Of a stretch of 64,000 nt of DNA, positions 14,628 to 24,849 are shown piece after piece (the stretch's first letter is position 1; every line of letters starts with the position of its first letter). The position numbers and the translations under genes are program-made. Origin of the DNA: Mucilaginibacter sp. JRF (GTDB lineage Bacteria; Bacteroidota; Bacteroidia; Sphingobacteriales; Sphingobacteriaceae); the NCBI RefSeq assembly GCF_015223065.1, contig NZ_JADFBY010000002.1, positions 1 to 64,000 of the forward strand, given 5' to 3'. The notes beneath the pieces were generated by a model. The model saw nothing but the letters and a program-made list of their open reading frames with translations, was not told the origin of the DNA and did not search any database.

Positions 14628-15650
14628 ATGAACCAGATACTGATCATCTATACCGGGGGGACAATAGGTATGATGAGCGACCCGGTAACCAAGGCGCTTG
14701 TGCCCATTAACTTTGAACAGATAATGGATAACGTGCCCGAGCTGGAGCGCCTGAACTGTAAAATAAAGGTACACTCGTTTGATACCGTTATCGATTCATC
14801 GAACATGAATCCGGAAATATGGAACGAGCTGGCCCGACTGATTAAAAAGAATTACGATTCGGTTGATGGTTTTGTGGTATTGCATGGGTCGGATACGATG
14901 GCGTTCAGCGCATCGGCATTGAGCTTTATGCTCGAAAATCTGGATAAGCCTGTAATATTCACCGGTTCGCAGCTACCCATAAGCGCGGTACGTACCGATG
15001 CCAAGGAAAACCTGATGACGGCTATTGAGATAGCCAAAGCCAAAAAGAATGACCGCGCCCGAGTGCCCGAAGTTTGTATCTACTTTGATTATAAGCTTTT
15101 TCGTGGTAACCGTGCCTTCAAATATAATTCATCAAAGTTCGAGGCGTTCCGTTCGCCTAACTACCCTATACTGGCCGAGTCGGGCGTACACTTGCGTTTC
15201 AGCATAAATGATATACGCCAATCGCAGGGCGAGGAGCCTATCATTGTACACAATATGGCCGCTAATGATGTTGCCGTGCTTAAGCTTTACCCGGGCATAA
15301 GCCCTAAAGTAGTTGAGAGTATCCTGACATCAGATGTGCGCGGTATAGTGATGGAAACCTACGGCTCGGGCAATACCACTACCGACGATTGGTTTATTGA
15401 TCTGCTTAAAAACGCTATCGACAGTGGTAAGGTGATACTGGATATATCGCAATGTAAGGTAGGTACGGTTGAGCTTGGCCGGTACGAAACCAGCAAGCAA
15501 CTAAAAGATATTGGTGTAACTAATGGTTACGACATGACCTTTGAGGCTGCCGTAACCAAAATTATGTATCTGCTGGGTCAGTCTAACGATCCGTTGCAGG
15601 TAAAAGAGTGGCTTGAAACCGACCTGCGTGGCGAGCTGACCATTTCCTGA
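14628..15650 (+). CDS. ansA: Type I L-asparaginase
   Basis: The enzyme hydrolyses asparagine to aspartate and ammonia in the cytoplasm. Both catalytic threonine motifs are visible: YTGGTIGMM (Thr12) and VVLHGSDTMAFSASAL near residue 85-95. At 340 residues without signal peptide it fits the cytoplasmic, EcAI-like type I enzymes. It lies 27 nt after the TatD-family gene and converges on a glycosyltransferase gene whose stop codon lies 2 nt beyond its own. Confidence 0.92.
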   Translation: MNQILIIYTGGTIGMMSDPVTKALVPINFEQIMDNVPELERLNCKIKVHSFDTVIDSSNMNPEIWNELARLIKKNYDSVDGFVVLHGSDTMAFSASALSFMLENLDKPVIFTGSQLPISAVRTDAKENLMTAIEIAKAKKNDRARVPEVCIYFDYKLFRGNRAFKYNSSKFEAFRSPNYPILAESGVHLRFSINDIRQSQGEEPIIVHNMAANDVAVLKLYPGISPKVVESILTSDVRGIVMETYGSGNTTTDDWFIDLLKNAIDSGKVILDISQCKVGTVELGRYETSKQLKDIGVTNGYDMTFEAAVTKIMYLLGQSNDPLQVKEWLETDLRGELTIS

Positions 15651-15652
15651 TA

Positions 15653-16378
15653 TTATTTTACACCCAACATGCCGTATTTAAGAATGCAATAGATAGCGCG
15701 GAAACCATCTTTCCAGCCTATTTTTTTGCCTTCCTCATAAGTACGACCGTAGTATGATATGCCTACCTCGTAAAAACGAATTTTAGGTATGCGGGATATT
15801 TTGGCGGTTATTTCGGGCTCAAAACCAAAGCGTTTTTCGCGCAGGGTAAGGCTTTGTATCATTTGGGTATCAAACAGTTTGTAGCATGTTTCCATATCCG
15901 TAAGGTTAAGGTTGGTAAACATGTTTGATAGCGTGGTAAGAAATTTATTACCCAGCGTATGCCAAAAGAATAATATACGGTGCGCGTTACCACCCATAAA
16001 CCTTGAACCATAAACCACATCGGCAAAGCCATCAACTACGGGTTTTAGCAGGTCGTTAAATTCTTCAGGATCATACTCCAAATCGGCATCCTGAATGATC
16101 AGGTATTCGCCGGTAGCCTTGCTGATGCCGGTATGTAAAGCAGCGCCCTTGCCTTTGTTAACCTCGTGCGCGTAATACATAATATTCAGATCAGGATTGG
16201 CCAGGATGTAATCGTTGATCGCCTGCTCGGTATTGTCTGTAGAGCGGTCGTTCACAATAATTACTTCTTTAGCGATGTTGTTTCGCAGTTTTACTGCTTT
16301 CACCTTATTTAAAATAAAGTGTATCGTTCGGCCTTCGTTATAAGCCGGGATAATGATAGAGAGTTTAGAGATGGGCAT
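15653..16378 (-). CDS. GT2 glycosyltransferase, dolichol-phosphate-mannosyltransferase-like
   Basis: This 241-residue GT-A enzyme probably transfers a sugar from a nucleotide donor to polyprenyl phosphate at the inner membrane. It has the start pattern KLSIIIPAYNEGRTI, the acidic VNDRSTDNT, and the donor-metal motif IQDADLEYDPEE near residue 95. It has no C-terminal membrane helices, unlike GtrB-type proteins, and so resembles soluble DPM1-like enzymes. It is monocistronic on the minus strand. The acceptor and sugar are not known. Confidence 0.85.
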   Translation of the reverse strand: MPISKLSIIIPAYNEGRTIHFILNKVKAVKLRNNIAKEVIIVNDRSTDNTEQAINDYILANPDLNIMYYAHEVNKGKGAALHTGISKATGEYLIIQDADLEYDPEEFNDLLKPVVDGFADVVYGSRFMGGNAHRILFFWHTLGNKFLTTLSNMFTNLNLTDMETCYKLFDTQMIQSLTLREKRFGFEPEITAKISRIPKIRFYEVGISYYGRTYEEGKKIGWKDGFRAIYCILKYGMLGVK

Positions 16379-16719
16379 TTCGTCAATAGTTTATTATAGA
16401 GTTAACTAATTAGCTCAGCAAGGGTAGTGCCGCAGTATCCTCATTACAAAATGAATAGTGCGATAATTGTGTGTAAATTACAACTATTACGAGAAATTAT
16501 TGAGAAAGTTTTGAGAATGTTATTATTATCGCCGATTTAGTGCATTGTAAGCAATTTTTAACCTAAAGGTTAAAAAAGGTGCAATTTAATGACGAGTTAT
16601 TGTATCTGTGCAGGTGCGGTCGAAATGTAAAGTCGAACAAAAATCAATCTAAAAATACATTTTATTGTTTAAACGGTAATTAATGATATTTGCCGTTCAA
16701 TTTAAACAGGTAGTAATTT
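16379..16719. other. Gene-free divergent spacer
   Basis: This is a 341-bp AT-rich region between two divergent genes. Short self-complementary stretches occur (for example AACCT/AGGTT near 16560), but no RNA gene, repeat element or clear promoter could be supported. GATATTTG at 16685-16692 is a poor match to a -7 element for pdxJ. Confidence 0.5.
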
Positions 16720-17448
16720 ATGGTACGCTTATCAGTAAACATCAATAAAATAGCAACAATACGTAACTCGCGCGGTGGTAATAACCCCGATGTGTTAAAG
16801 GTGGCTATGGATTGTGAACGTTTCGGCGCGGAGGGCATCACCGTACACCCACGGCCTGATGAACGCCATATTCGTTATGATGATGTGCGCGCTATCAAAA
16901 ACATAGTTACTACCGAATTTAATATTGAAGGCAACAGCCGCGAGCAGAAGTTTGTTGACCTGGTGCTCGAAACCAAACCCGCCCAGGTTACCCTGGTGCC
17001 TGATGAACTGGGGCAGATCACCTCGAACCATGGCTGGGATACCATTGCCAACCAGGATTATCTGAAAGATACCATCGCCATGTTTCAGGAGGCAGGCATA
17101 CGGGTATCCATATTTGTTGACCCCGTGCCGCAAATGGTAGAAGCCGCCGTCACAACCGGTACCGATAGAATAGAGCTTTACACCGAAGGTTACGCCACCC
17201 AATTTGCTTTTGGGCGTGAGCTGGCTCTAGCCCCATATATTGCCGCCGCAAAGGTAGCTAACGAGGTAGGGTTGGGCATAAACGCGGGCCATGATCTTGA
17301 TCTGCAAAACCTGAAATACTTTGCCGCCAATATTCCCGGATTATTAGAGGTGAGCATTGGCCATGCTTTGGTATGCGATGCCTTGTATTTCGGGTTGGAA
17401 AGCACCATACAGCAATATTTGGAGCAGTTGAAAGTCAGCGCGGTTTAA
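16720..17448 (+). CDS. pdxJ: Pyridoxine 5'-phosphate synthase
   Basis: PdxJ condenses 3-amino-2-oxopropyl phosphate with deoxyxylulose 5-phosphate to make pyridoxine 5'-phosphate, the ring-closing step of DXP-dependent vitamin B6 synthesis. The 242-residue product has the family patterns LSVNINKIATIRNSRG, AEGITVHPRPDERHIR, FNIEGN, QVTLVPDE and GLGINAGHDLD. Length is typical. It stands alone, with gcvP 140 bp downstream behind its own promoter; GcvP itself needs pyridoxal phosphate. Confidence 0.96.
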   Translation: MVRLSVNINKIATIRNSRGGNNPDVLKVAMDCERFGAEGITVHPRPDERHIRYDDVRAIKNIVTTEFNIEGNSREQKFVDLVLETKPAQVTLVPDELGQITSNHGWDTIANQDYLKDTIAMFQEAGIRVSIFVDPVPQMVEAAVTTGTDRIELYTEGYATQFAFGRELALAPYIAAAKVANEVGLGINAGHDLDLQNLKYFAANIPGLLEVSIGHALVCDALYFGLESTIQQYLEQLKVSAV

Positions 17449-17530
17449 CGTTTTATCAACATTGAAAAAATAATGTGCTGATATTTAAATATGGGGCATG
17501 TAAATGCAATGTCAATAACAGGTTAGGTAA

Positions 17531-17560
17531 TTGATAATCGGTGTAATAATCGTACCTTTG
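17531..17560 (+). promoter_or_regulatory. Bacteroidota-type promoter of gcvP
   Basis: TTG at 17531-17533, a 19-nt spacer, then TACCTTTG at 17553-17560. The ATG is 29 nt after the box, giving a leader of about 24 nt, too short for a glycine riboswitch. Confidence 0.75.
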
Positions 17561-17588
17561 CGGCATTATATTAACAGGGCCATATTTC

Positions 17589-20480
17589 ATGCAATTGAAC
17601 ACTGATTACCAGGAAAAATTCCAGTCGCGCCACATCGCACCCAACGATGCCGACACCGCCGAAATGTTAAAAACCGTAGGCGTAAATTCATTAGACGAGC
17701 TTATTGAACAAACCGTTCCGGCGCAAATACGCCTTAAGAACCCGTTGAATTTGCCGGCCGCAAAAAGCGAGTTTGATTACCTGAACACGCTTAAACAAAC
17801 CGCGTCAAAAAACAAGGTTTTTAAAAGCTATATAGGCCAGGGTTATTATGATGTTATTGTACCGGGCGTAATTCAGCGTAACATTCTCGAAAATCCGGGA
17901 TGGTACACGCAATACACCCCTTACCAGGCTGAGATAGCTCAGGGCCGTTTACAGGCATTGCTGAATTTCCAAACCATGGTGATCGACCTTACCGGTATGG
18001 AAATAGCCAACGCATCATTACTTGACGAGGGTACCGCCGCTGCCGAGGCTATGTTTATGCAATACAGCCTGCGTAAAAATCAAAAGGCCAATAAATTCTT
18101 TGTATCTGAGGAGCTTTTCGCTCAAACCATTGATATATTAAAAACCCGCTCGCAGCCTTATGGTATCGAGCTGGTAATGGGCAGCCACGAGTCGGTTGAA
18201 TTGACCGAGGATATGTTTGGCGCCATTGTACAATATCCCGCTAAAAACGGTGAGGTATATAATTACAGCGATTTTGCTGCCAAAGCACATGAGAAAGGCA
18301 TCAAGCTAACCGTAGTTGCCGATTTGATGAGCCTTGTACTGTTAACGCCTCCGGGTGAGTGGGGTGCCGATATTGTAGTGGGCAGCAGCCAGCGTTTTGG
18401 TATACCAATGGGTTTTGGTGGCCCGCACGCGGCTTTCTTCGCTACTAAAGAGGAGTACAAACGCTCAATGCCGGGTCGTATAATAGGTGTAACTATTGAT
18501 AGCGCCAACAACTACGCACTGCGTATGGCGCTGCAAACCCGCGAGCAGCACATCCGCAGAGATAAGGCTACTTCAAACATTTGTACCGCGCAGGCTTTAT
18601 TAGCTATTATGGCCGGTATGTATGCCGCGTACCACGGTCCGCAAGGGTTGAAACTGATAGCTGAGCGCATACATGGTTTAAGCGTACTGCTTTCAAACTC
18701 GTTAGAGGAATTGGGTTACAAACAACTGAACAAGGCTTACTTTGATACCTTGCAGTTTGACCTTGGCGACCTGGTTGGCCCGCTGCATGGCGAGGCTTTG
18801 AACAACGAGATGAACCTGAACTATAATGGTTCGGTAGTTACCATCACGCTGGATGAAACTACTTCGGTTGAAGATGTAAAAACTATAGTTCGCTTTTTTG
18901 CCAAGGTAAAAGGCAAAAACCTGAACGATGTAAATATTGATGAGCTGAAAGGCAACCTGCAAACCACCATTCCGACGGATTTGCAGCGTACATCAGCTTA
19001 CCTCACCCACCCGGTATTCAACACGCACCACTCAGAGCATGAGATGCTGCGTTACATCAAATCGTTGGAAGCAAAGGATCTTTCATTGTGCCACTCAATG
19101 ATCGCCCTGGGCTCATGTACCATGAAGCTTAATGCTACTACCGAGATGGTGCCTGTAACCTGGGCCGAATTCAGCAAGATGCACCCGTTTGCACCTGTTG
19201 ACCAAACCGGCGGCTACATGCAGTTATTTGATGAGTTGGATAAATGGTTAAGCGAAATAACCGGCTTTGCTGCCATGAGCTTACAGCCAAACGCAGGCGC
19301 TCAGGGTGAGTATGCAGGTTTAATGGTTATACGTGCCTACCATCTGGATAGGGGCGATACCCAGCGTAACATCGCGTTGATCCCGTCATCAGCACACGGT
19401 ACTAACCCGGCATCGGCAGCTATGGCCGGTATGAAGATCATCGTAGTAAAATGTGATGAGAATGGTAACATTGACGTTGCCGACCTTAAAGCTAAAGCCG
19501 AGCAATATAAAAACGAACTTTCGTGCCTGATGGTAACTTACCCATCAACACATGGTGTGTTTGAGGAAAGCATTATCGAGGTATGCAACATTATACATGA
19601 AAATGGTGGCCAGGTTTATATGGATGGCGCCAACATGAATGCACAGGTAGGTTTAACAAGTCCGGCCAACATCGGTGCCGACGTTTGTCACCTTAACCTG
19701 CACAAGACCTTTTGTATACCTCACGGTGGTGGTGGCCCCGGCATGGGTCCTATCGGTGTGGCTAAACACCTGGTGCCTTACCTGCCAGGCCATGCGGTGG
19801 TTGATATTGATAAGGGTAAATCTATCCCGGCTGTTTCGGCAGCGCCTTGGGGTTCGGCATCTATCCTAATCATATCTCACGCTTACATAGCCATGATGGG
19901 CGGCGACGGTTTAACCAACGCTACCAAATATGCTATATTGAACGCCAACTATATTAAAACAAGACTTAAGGTACACTACCCGGTATTATACACAGGTAGC
20001 AAAGGCCGTTGCGCGCACGAGATGATATTGGATTGCCGCTCTTTCAAAGCGCAAGGCATTGAGGTTACCGATATTGCCAAGCGTTTAATGGACTATGGTT
20101 TCCACGCGCCAACCGTATCGTTCCCGGTTGCGGGTACGGTAATGATAGAGCCGACAGAGTCAGAGCCTAAGCACGAGCTTGACCGTTTCTGCGATGCCAT
20201 GATAGCCATCCGTAACGAGATAAAGGATATTGAGGCCGGCTTGTCAGACAAAATTGATAACCCGTTGAAAAATGCCCCGCACACTACCGCCGTAGTTACC
20301 AGCAACGAGTGGGAGCATAGCTATACACGCCAAAAAGCGGCATTCCCGCTGCCTTATGTGGCTGCTTATAAATTCTGGCCATCAGTAGGTCGGGTTAATG
20401 ATACTTATGGCGATCGTACGCTGATATGTTCATGCCCGCCAATTGAAGATTACGCTTTTGAAGAAAGTGTAATAGAATAA
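17589..20480 (+). CDS. gcvP: Glycine dehydrogenase (decarboxylating), P-protein
   Basis: The P-protein of the glycine cleavage system decarboxylates glycine and passes the aminomethyl group to the lipoyl arm of H-protein. The 963-residue product is the single-chain form, with an N-terminal half (about 1-440) and a C-terminal half (about 480-950) of the same fold. The pyridoxal-phosphate lysine is Lys706 in [17 protein letters not shown]. Other family signatures are [20 protein letters not shown] and [10 protein letters not shown]. It has its own promoter and a strong terminator; gcvT and gcvH are not in the window. Confidence 0.97.
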   Translation: MQLNTDYQEKFQSRHIAPNDADTAEMLKTVGVNSLDELIEQTVPAQIRLKNPLNLPAAKSEFDYLNTLKQTASKNKVFKSYIGQGYYDVIVPGVIQRNILENPGWYTQYTPYQAEIAQGRLQALLNFQTMVIDLTGMEIANASLLDEGTAAAEAMFMQYSLRKNQKANKFFVSEELFAQTIDILKTRSQPYGIELVMGSHESVELTEDMFGAIVQYPAKNGEVYNYSDFAAKAHEKGIKLTVVADLMSLVLLTPPGEWGADIVVGSSQRFGIPMGFGGPHAAFFATKEEYKRSMPGRIIGVTIDSANNYALRMALQTREQHIRRDKATSNICTAQALLAIMAGMYAAYHGPQGLKLIAERIHGLSVLLSNSLEELGYKQLNKAYFDTLQFDLGDLVGPLHGEALNNEMNLNYNGSVVTITLDETTSVEDVKTIVRFFAKVKGKNLNDVNIDELKGNLQTTIPTDLQRTSAYLTHPVFNTHHSEHEMLRYIKSLEAKDLSLCHSMIALGSCTMKLNATTEMVPVTWAEFSKMHPFAPVDQTGGYMQLFDELDKWLSEITGFAAMSLQPNAGAQGEYAGLMVIRAYHLDRGDTQRNIALIPSSAHGTNPASAAMAGMKIIVVKCDENGNIDVADLKAKAEQYKNELSCLMVTYPSTHGVFEESIIEVCNIIHENGGQVYMDGANMNAQVGLTSPANIGADVCHLNLHKTFCIPHGGGGPGMGPIGVAKHLVPYLPGHAVVDIDKGKSIPAVSAAPWGSASILIISHAYIAMMGGDGLTNATKYAILNANYIKTRLKVHYPVLYTGSKGRCAHEMILDCRSFKAQGIEVTDIAKRLMDYGFHAPTVSFPVAGTVMIEPTESEPKHELDRFCDAMIAIRNEIKDIEAGLSDKIDNPLKNAPHTTAVVTSNEWEHSYTRQKAAFPLPYVAAYKFWPSVGRVNDTYGDRTLICSCPPIEDYAFEESVIE

Positions 20481-20505
20481 TAGCAAAATACGCAACCGCG
20501 AATTT

Positions 20506-20553
20506 AACGCATAAATAACAGCACTTAATGTGCCTGTTATTTATGCGTTTTTT
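20506..20553 (+). terminator. Terminator after gcvP
   Basis: A perfect 16-bp stem (20506-20521 with 20534-20549; AACGCATAAATAACAG) is extended by CAC/GTG inside the loop and followed by TTTT. Confidence 0.9.
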
Positions 20554-20824
20554 GTAAAAAAGCCGTTTGTTTAGTGTGCATAAACTACACGCATGCAACA
20601 ATTTAGTTGCTTGCATGTATAATATTCTGAGATTTTGTAAATTATAATAATATTATACATAGATTTAGCTATGCAATAAAAAGTGTAATTCACGTTGAAA
20701 ATTAAAGCTGTAAATTTGCTGTAAGATTTTTGTGCGGAAGGATATTTAGAAATAAATTTTCTATATTTTACAACTTTTTAGAATAAAAAACTTTTTATTT
20801 GACTATACGTATAACACCCCTAAT
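20554..20824. other. Gene-free AT-rich region
   Basis: This is the region between the gcvP terminator and the receiver-domain gene. It contains a small inverted repeat (CATGCAA / TTGCATG, about 20591-20616) and several AT-rich near-palindromes (AATATTATA types at 20645-20660). No gene or well-spaced promoter is evident. Confidence 0.5.
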
Positions 20825-21244
20825 ATGAGTATTCTTAGCAAAACAATAAATGTTCTGTTAGTTGACGACGATGAGATCAATAATTTCATTTCTATAAAAC
20901 TTATAAAAAAGGCGATGTTAAACACAAACATTATCGCCTGTTTGAACGGTAAGTTTGCTATTGATCAGCTTGTAGAATTGCAACAAAAAGACCCCGAAAA
21001 TTTACCCGATTATATCCTGCTGGATATAAATATGCCGATCATGAACGGCTGGGACTTTTTGGACGAATACAAACGTTTGGGTATCGATCCCTTAAAAAAG
21101 ACCAAGATCTACATCATATCTTCTTCCGTTTTCAGTAACGATATCAGCAAGGCGCGCTCATACCCGCTCGTGCACGATTTTATTTCAAAACCGCTGAATG
21201 TTGAACGTATCAGAGAAATTTTCGACGTAGAGAAAGAAAGTTAA
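20825..21244 (+). CDS. Single-domain response regulator
   Basis: This 139-residue protein is a lone receiver domain with no output domain. It has the acidic cluster VDDDE (Asp14-16), phospho-acceptor Asp67 in LLDINMP, the Ser of ISSS near residue 98, and Lys122 in ISKPLN. Such proteins relay phosphate within phosphorelays or act by protein contact. No histidine kinase is adjacent. Its TAA overlaps the stop of the convergent hydrolase gene (shared TTAA at 21241-21244). Confidence 0.9.
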   Translation: MSILSKTINVLLVDDDEINNFISIKLIKKAMLNTNIIACLNGKFAIDQLVELQQKDPENLPDYILLDINMPIMNGWDFLDEYKRLGIDPLKKTKIYIISSSVFSNDISKARSYPLVHDFISKPLNVERIREIFDVEKES

Positions 21245-22011
21245 GCCGACTGGATGGCAAAGTGCTCGCCATCAAATGTTACCGTACCAACCGTAGTGCC
21301 CTTTGAGTGATAGAACAGGCAGCGCCAGCCATCGGCAGCAGCTTGTTTGCCATATTCTTCGCGCAGCTCCATAGCCTTGCGGCCATCATAATCGTACTTG
21401 GCAATAAAACGGCGCAGCAACTGCTCAGGCTCCGGTAATTCATCGCCACCAAAAAATACTTTTTGGCCACCATCCTCAATTAAAAATACCTGGTGGTACT
21501 GGCAATGCCCGCCCGATAGCTGGTAGGTTATGCCCGGTTTAAAAGTGCCGTCGCCCTCGGTAAGGGTAAGCTTAACGCTATTTTGCAGGGCTTCAAATAT
21601 TTCGATATGGTATGATGATGATTTGCCTGATAGAGCGAATTCCCATTCGCCGCGCTGTACCACATGCTCGGCCTGCAGAAAGCTGGGTTGCAGGCTGCCG
21701 CCACGCTCAACCACCAAACCGCCCGAGTGATCATAATGCAGGTGCGACATCAGTACCAGTGTAACATCCTCCGGCTCAAAACCGGCATTGCGTATGTGCT
21801 GGTGCAGGTACAGCTCGTCGCGGGTATCTTTATAACCCAGGCCGCTATCAAACAGTATCAGGTCATCAGCCGTTTTTATCAGGAAGGGATTTACATGGAT
21901 GAAAAGCGAACCGGGGCGGCTCTTACGGTCGTCGGTTTCAGGATTAAAGGGAATGAATTTCTTTGTTGAATCTACCGAGTATGAGCCTTCGCCGAGTGTA
22001 AATATTTCCAT
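21241..22011 (-). CDS. Metallo-beta-lactamase-fold hydrolase
   Basis: This 256-residue protein carries the metal motif SHLHYDHSGG (His90, His92, Asp94, His95), with later ligands in SGGHCQYHQ and the Asp of FFGGDEL. It resembles N-acyl homoserine lactonase/AttM-like and general MBL-fold hydrolases. Without phylogeny I would not claim quorum quenching. It has no signal peptide and is probably cytoplasmic. It is divergent from recJ and shares four stop-codon bases with the receiver gene. Confidence 0.82.
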   Translation of the reverse strand: MEIFTLGEGSYSVDSTKKFIPFNPETDDRKSRPGSLFIHVNPFLIKTADDLILFDSGLGYKDTRDELYLHQHIRNAGFEPEDVTLVLMSHLHYDHSGGLVVERGGSLQPSFLQAEHVVQRGEWEFALSGKSSSYHIEIFEALQNSVKLTLTEGDGTFKPGITYQLSGGHCQYHQVFLIEDGGQKVFFGGDELPEPEQLLRRFIAKYDYDGRKAMELREEYGKQAAADGWRCLFYHSKGTTVGTVTFDGEHFAIQSA

Positions 22012-22143
22012 GATATGTATATGTGCTGATGTTTGAGCAAGTTCAAAATATCAGCACGGTGTTATTTTGTTAACAATAATTTAATTGGCTTTTATGTTTA
22101 ATAGCCAATGTTATATATTTAGGGTTTTATCCCCTGCAAAGAT

Positions 22144-23844
22144 ATGAATAAACGGTGGGCCATAAGGCAAAAAGCGGATCATGATGAAGTAAAAAGCCTT
22201 TCAGAGGCCTTGAACATCAATGCCGTTTTAAGCCATTTGCTGATAAGCAGAGGGACTAACAGCTACGATGATGCCCGTTATTTCTTTCGCCCCGATGTGC
22301 GCCACCTGCACGATCCCTTCCTGATGGCAGGTATGGAGCAGGCCGTAGAGCGCATTGAACTGGCCATTGCCCGTAACGAAAAGATATTAATATACGGCGA
22401 TTACGACGTTGATGGCACCACAGCGGTATCGTTAGTATACGGCTTTTTTAAGGAGCGCTATGATAAGCTGGACTACTATATTCCCGACCGTTATTCCGAA
22501 GGTTACGGCATATCAACACAGGGTATTGACTTTGCGGCAGCCAATGGCTTTTCGTTAATCATAGCCCTCGACTGTGGTATAAAATCAATTGATAAGGTTG
22601 ATTATGCCAACACGCTCAATATTGATTTTATTATTTGTGATCACCATACCTGCGGCGACACCATCCCCGCGGCTGTTGCCGTGCTCGATCCTAAACGCCC
22701 TGATTGCGAATATCCTTACAAGGAGCTATCCGGCTGTGGTGTTGGCTTTAAGTTGCTGCAAGCTTATGCCGAAAAAAATGATATTCCCTTTGAGGAGGTA
22801 TTTCAGTTTATTGACCTGGTAGCCATAAGCATTGCCTGCGATATTGTGCAGATAGCCAGTGAAAACCGCGTTTTGGCCTACTTCGGTTTGCAGAAGCTGA
22901 ACACCGAGCCTTGTACCGGTATTAAGATATTGATGGAGGTTGCCGGTCGTTCAGGCAATTACTCTATTGCTGATATTGTGTTTCTGCTTGGTCCGCGTAT
23001 CAACGCTGCCGGGCGTATTGATGATGCCAAGCATGCCGTACAGCTCCTTATATCATGCGATGAGGTGGATGCCCGCGAAAAAGGCGCCCTCATTAATGTA
23101 AAGAATACCGAACGCAAAGGCCACGACTTGCAAATAACCGATGAAGCCCTGAGCATGATAGGTGCCAGCGAGGTGATGATCAACCGGAAATCAACCGTGG
23201 TATTTAACGAGAACTGGCACAAGGGGGTGATAGGCATCGTGGCATCGCGCCTAACCGAAAAATATTACCGCCCGACTGTAGTGCTCACCCGGTCAAACGG
23301 GCACGTGGCAGGTTCGGCACGCTCTGTTTTGGGGTACGATCTGTACGAAGCACTGTGCGGTTGCAGCGATCTGTTGCTGCAATTTGGCGGGCATAAATAT
23401 GCCGCGGGCCTCACCATGAAACCCGAAAACGTGGAAGCTTTTATTAATAAGTTTGAGGAAGTGGTAAGCACTACCATTACCCCCGAACAACTGATACAGC
23501 AAATAGATATTGATGCCGAGCTCGACCTGAAGGATATTGACGGTAAATTCTTCCGTGTGCTGAGCCAGTTTGCTCCGTTTGGGCCGGGGAATATGTCGCC
23601 CGTGTTTTTATCGAAGAATGTGTACGTAAATGGCACCCCGGGATTGGTGGGCAGCAACCATATCAAAATGAGCATTAGTCAGCCCGGATCGGCATTGTTT
23701 GATTGTATTGCCTTTAATCACGGCGAATACCTGCGCCAGATACGCCCCGGCGTTCCGTTTGATGTATGCTACAGCATCGAAGAAAATGTATGGCGCGATA
23801 AACGCTCGCTGCAACTGAATATTAAGGGCATACGCTGTTATTAA
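22144..23844 (+). CDS. recJ: Single-stranded-DNA-specific exonuclease RecJ
   Basis: RecJ degrades single-stranded DNA 5' to 3' in recombination, mismatch and base-excision repair. The 566-residue product has the DHH phosphoesterase motifs GDYDVDGTTA (Asp86, 88, 90), ALDCGIKS and CDHHTCG, then the DHHA1 motif FGGHKYAAGLTM near residue 415 and a C-terminal OB-like domain. Length matches RecJ (about 560-580). It is transcribed alone; the following protease gene starts 106 nt later. Confidence 0.95.
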   Translation: MNKRWAIRQKADHDEVKSLSEALNINAVLSHLLISRGTNSYDDARYFFRPDVRHLHDPFLMAGMEQAVERIELAIARNEKILIYGDYDVDGTTAVSLVYGFFKERYDKLDYYIPDRYSEGYGISTQGIDFAAANGFSLIIALDCGIKSIDKVDYANTLNIDFIICDHHTCGDTIPAAVAVLDPKRPDCEYPYKELSGCGVGFKLLQAYAEKNDIPFEEVFQFIDLVAISIACDIVQIASENRVLAYFGLQKLNTEPCTGIKILMEVAGRSGNYSIADIVFLLGPRINAAGRIDDAKHAVQLLISCDEVDAREKGALINVKNTERKGHDLQITDEALSMIGASEVMINRKSTVVFNENWHKGVIGIVASRLTEKYYRPTVVLTRSNGHVAGSARSVLGYDLYEALCGCSDLLLQFGGHKYAAGLTMKPENVEAFINKFEEVVSTTITPEQLIQQIDIDAELDLKDIDGKFFRVLSQFAPFGPGNMSPVFLSKNVYVNGTPGLVGSNHIKMSISQPGSALFDCIAFNHGEYLRQIRPGVPFDVCYSIEENVWRDKRSLQLNIKGIRCY

Positions 23845-23950
23845 TATCTCCGCCTGATCAACATCTGTATACACAAGGTTTTTGTTGCCGTACCATAAAC
23901 AAACTGCCGCGCCCTCACGTTAACGAATAAACCTTTAAAAACAACATAAC

Positions 23951-24802
23951 ATGAAATGGCTCGGCAGGCGCGAAAGTAGTAACACCGAAGAAGGCAGCAG
24001 CGGCGGTGGCCGTGGCTTGGCATTGGGTGGCGGCGTGATAGGTTTAATAGCTGCCGCCATATACCTGTTTACCGGTATTGATCCATCGGCCTTGTTGAAC
24101 GATGTGCAGCAACAGCAAACCGAACAAACTAATACCCAACCCGGCAGCGACCCTAACGACCCGCAGAAGAAATTTGTGCGCGTAGTGCTTGCCGATACCG
24201 AGGATATATGGGGCCAGCTGTTTAAGCAAATGGGCCAAACGTACGAGGAGCCTACCCTGCACTTTTTTGATGGTGCTGTACAAACCCAGGGCTGCGGCTT
24301 TGCCGAATCGGCAACGGGGCCGTTCTATTGCCCCGGCGACCGTAAGGTATACATTGATGTAAGCTTTTTTAACGAACTGGAGAGTCGCTTTGCCGCCGCC
24401 GGAGATTTTGCCCGTGCCTATGTGGTGGCGCATGAGGTTGGCCACCATATACAGCAACTGCTGGGCACCAGCGCAAAACTGGAACGTGCCCGCGGCAGGG
24501 TGAGCGAAACGGAATACAACAAACTATCGGTAGCGCTGGAGCTACAGGCCGATTTTTACGCGGGCGTATTTGCCCATTACGAGGAAAGCACCAAGAACGT
24601 TTTAGAGCCCGGCGACATTGAAGAAGCCCTTAACGCCGCCAACCAAATAGGCGACGACCGCCTGCAAAAACAAAGTACCGGCCGCGTAGAACCCGACAGC
24701 TTTACCCACGGCACCAGCGCCCAACGCCTACACTGGTTCAAAAAAGGCTACGAAACCGGGGATGTAAAGCAGGGTGATACTTTTGGGGAGATGGGGTTGT
24801 AA
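23951..24802 (+). CDS. Neutral zinc metallopeptidase, YpfJ family
   Basis: This 283-residue protein has one membrane segment (about residues 27-45, GGGVIGLIAAAIYLFTG) after a Gly/Ser-rich N-terminus. The catalytic domain carries the HExxH motif VVAHEVGHHIQ (His161, Glu162, His165) and the downstream LELQADFYAG, which supplies the third ligand. A C-terminal HGTSAQRLHWFKKGYETG is typical of the family (PF04228). It is probably a membrane-anchored protease with unknown substrate. GC content is much higher than in the next gene. Confidence 0.88.
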   Translation: MKWLGRRESSNTEEGSSGGGRGLALGGGVIGLIAAAIYLFTGIDPSALLNDVQQQQTEQTNTQPGSDPNDPQKKFVRVVLADTEDIWGQLFKQMGQTYEEPTLHFFDGAVQTQGCGFAESATGPFYCPGDRKVYIDVSFFNELESRFAAAGDFARAYVVAHEVGHHIQQLLGTSAKLERARGRVSETEYNKLSVALELQADFYAGVFAHYEESTKNVLEPGDIEEALNAANQIGDDRLQKQSTGRVEPDSFTHGTSAQRLHWFKKGYETGDVKQGDTFGEMGL

Positions 24803-24849
24803 GGGGGGATTATATTCATGTAAAATCTTTTATCGTATCTTTCACCAAC

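Noticed and set aside
17449..17588. Glycine riboswitch before gcvP
   Set aside because: The leader after the promoter is about 24 nt, too short for the aptamer, and no conserved core was seen.
21241..22011. Quorum-quenching lactonase
   Set aside because: The MBL motif alone does not identify the substrate, so only the fold is claimed.
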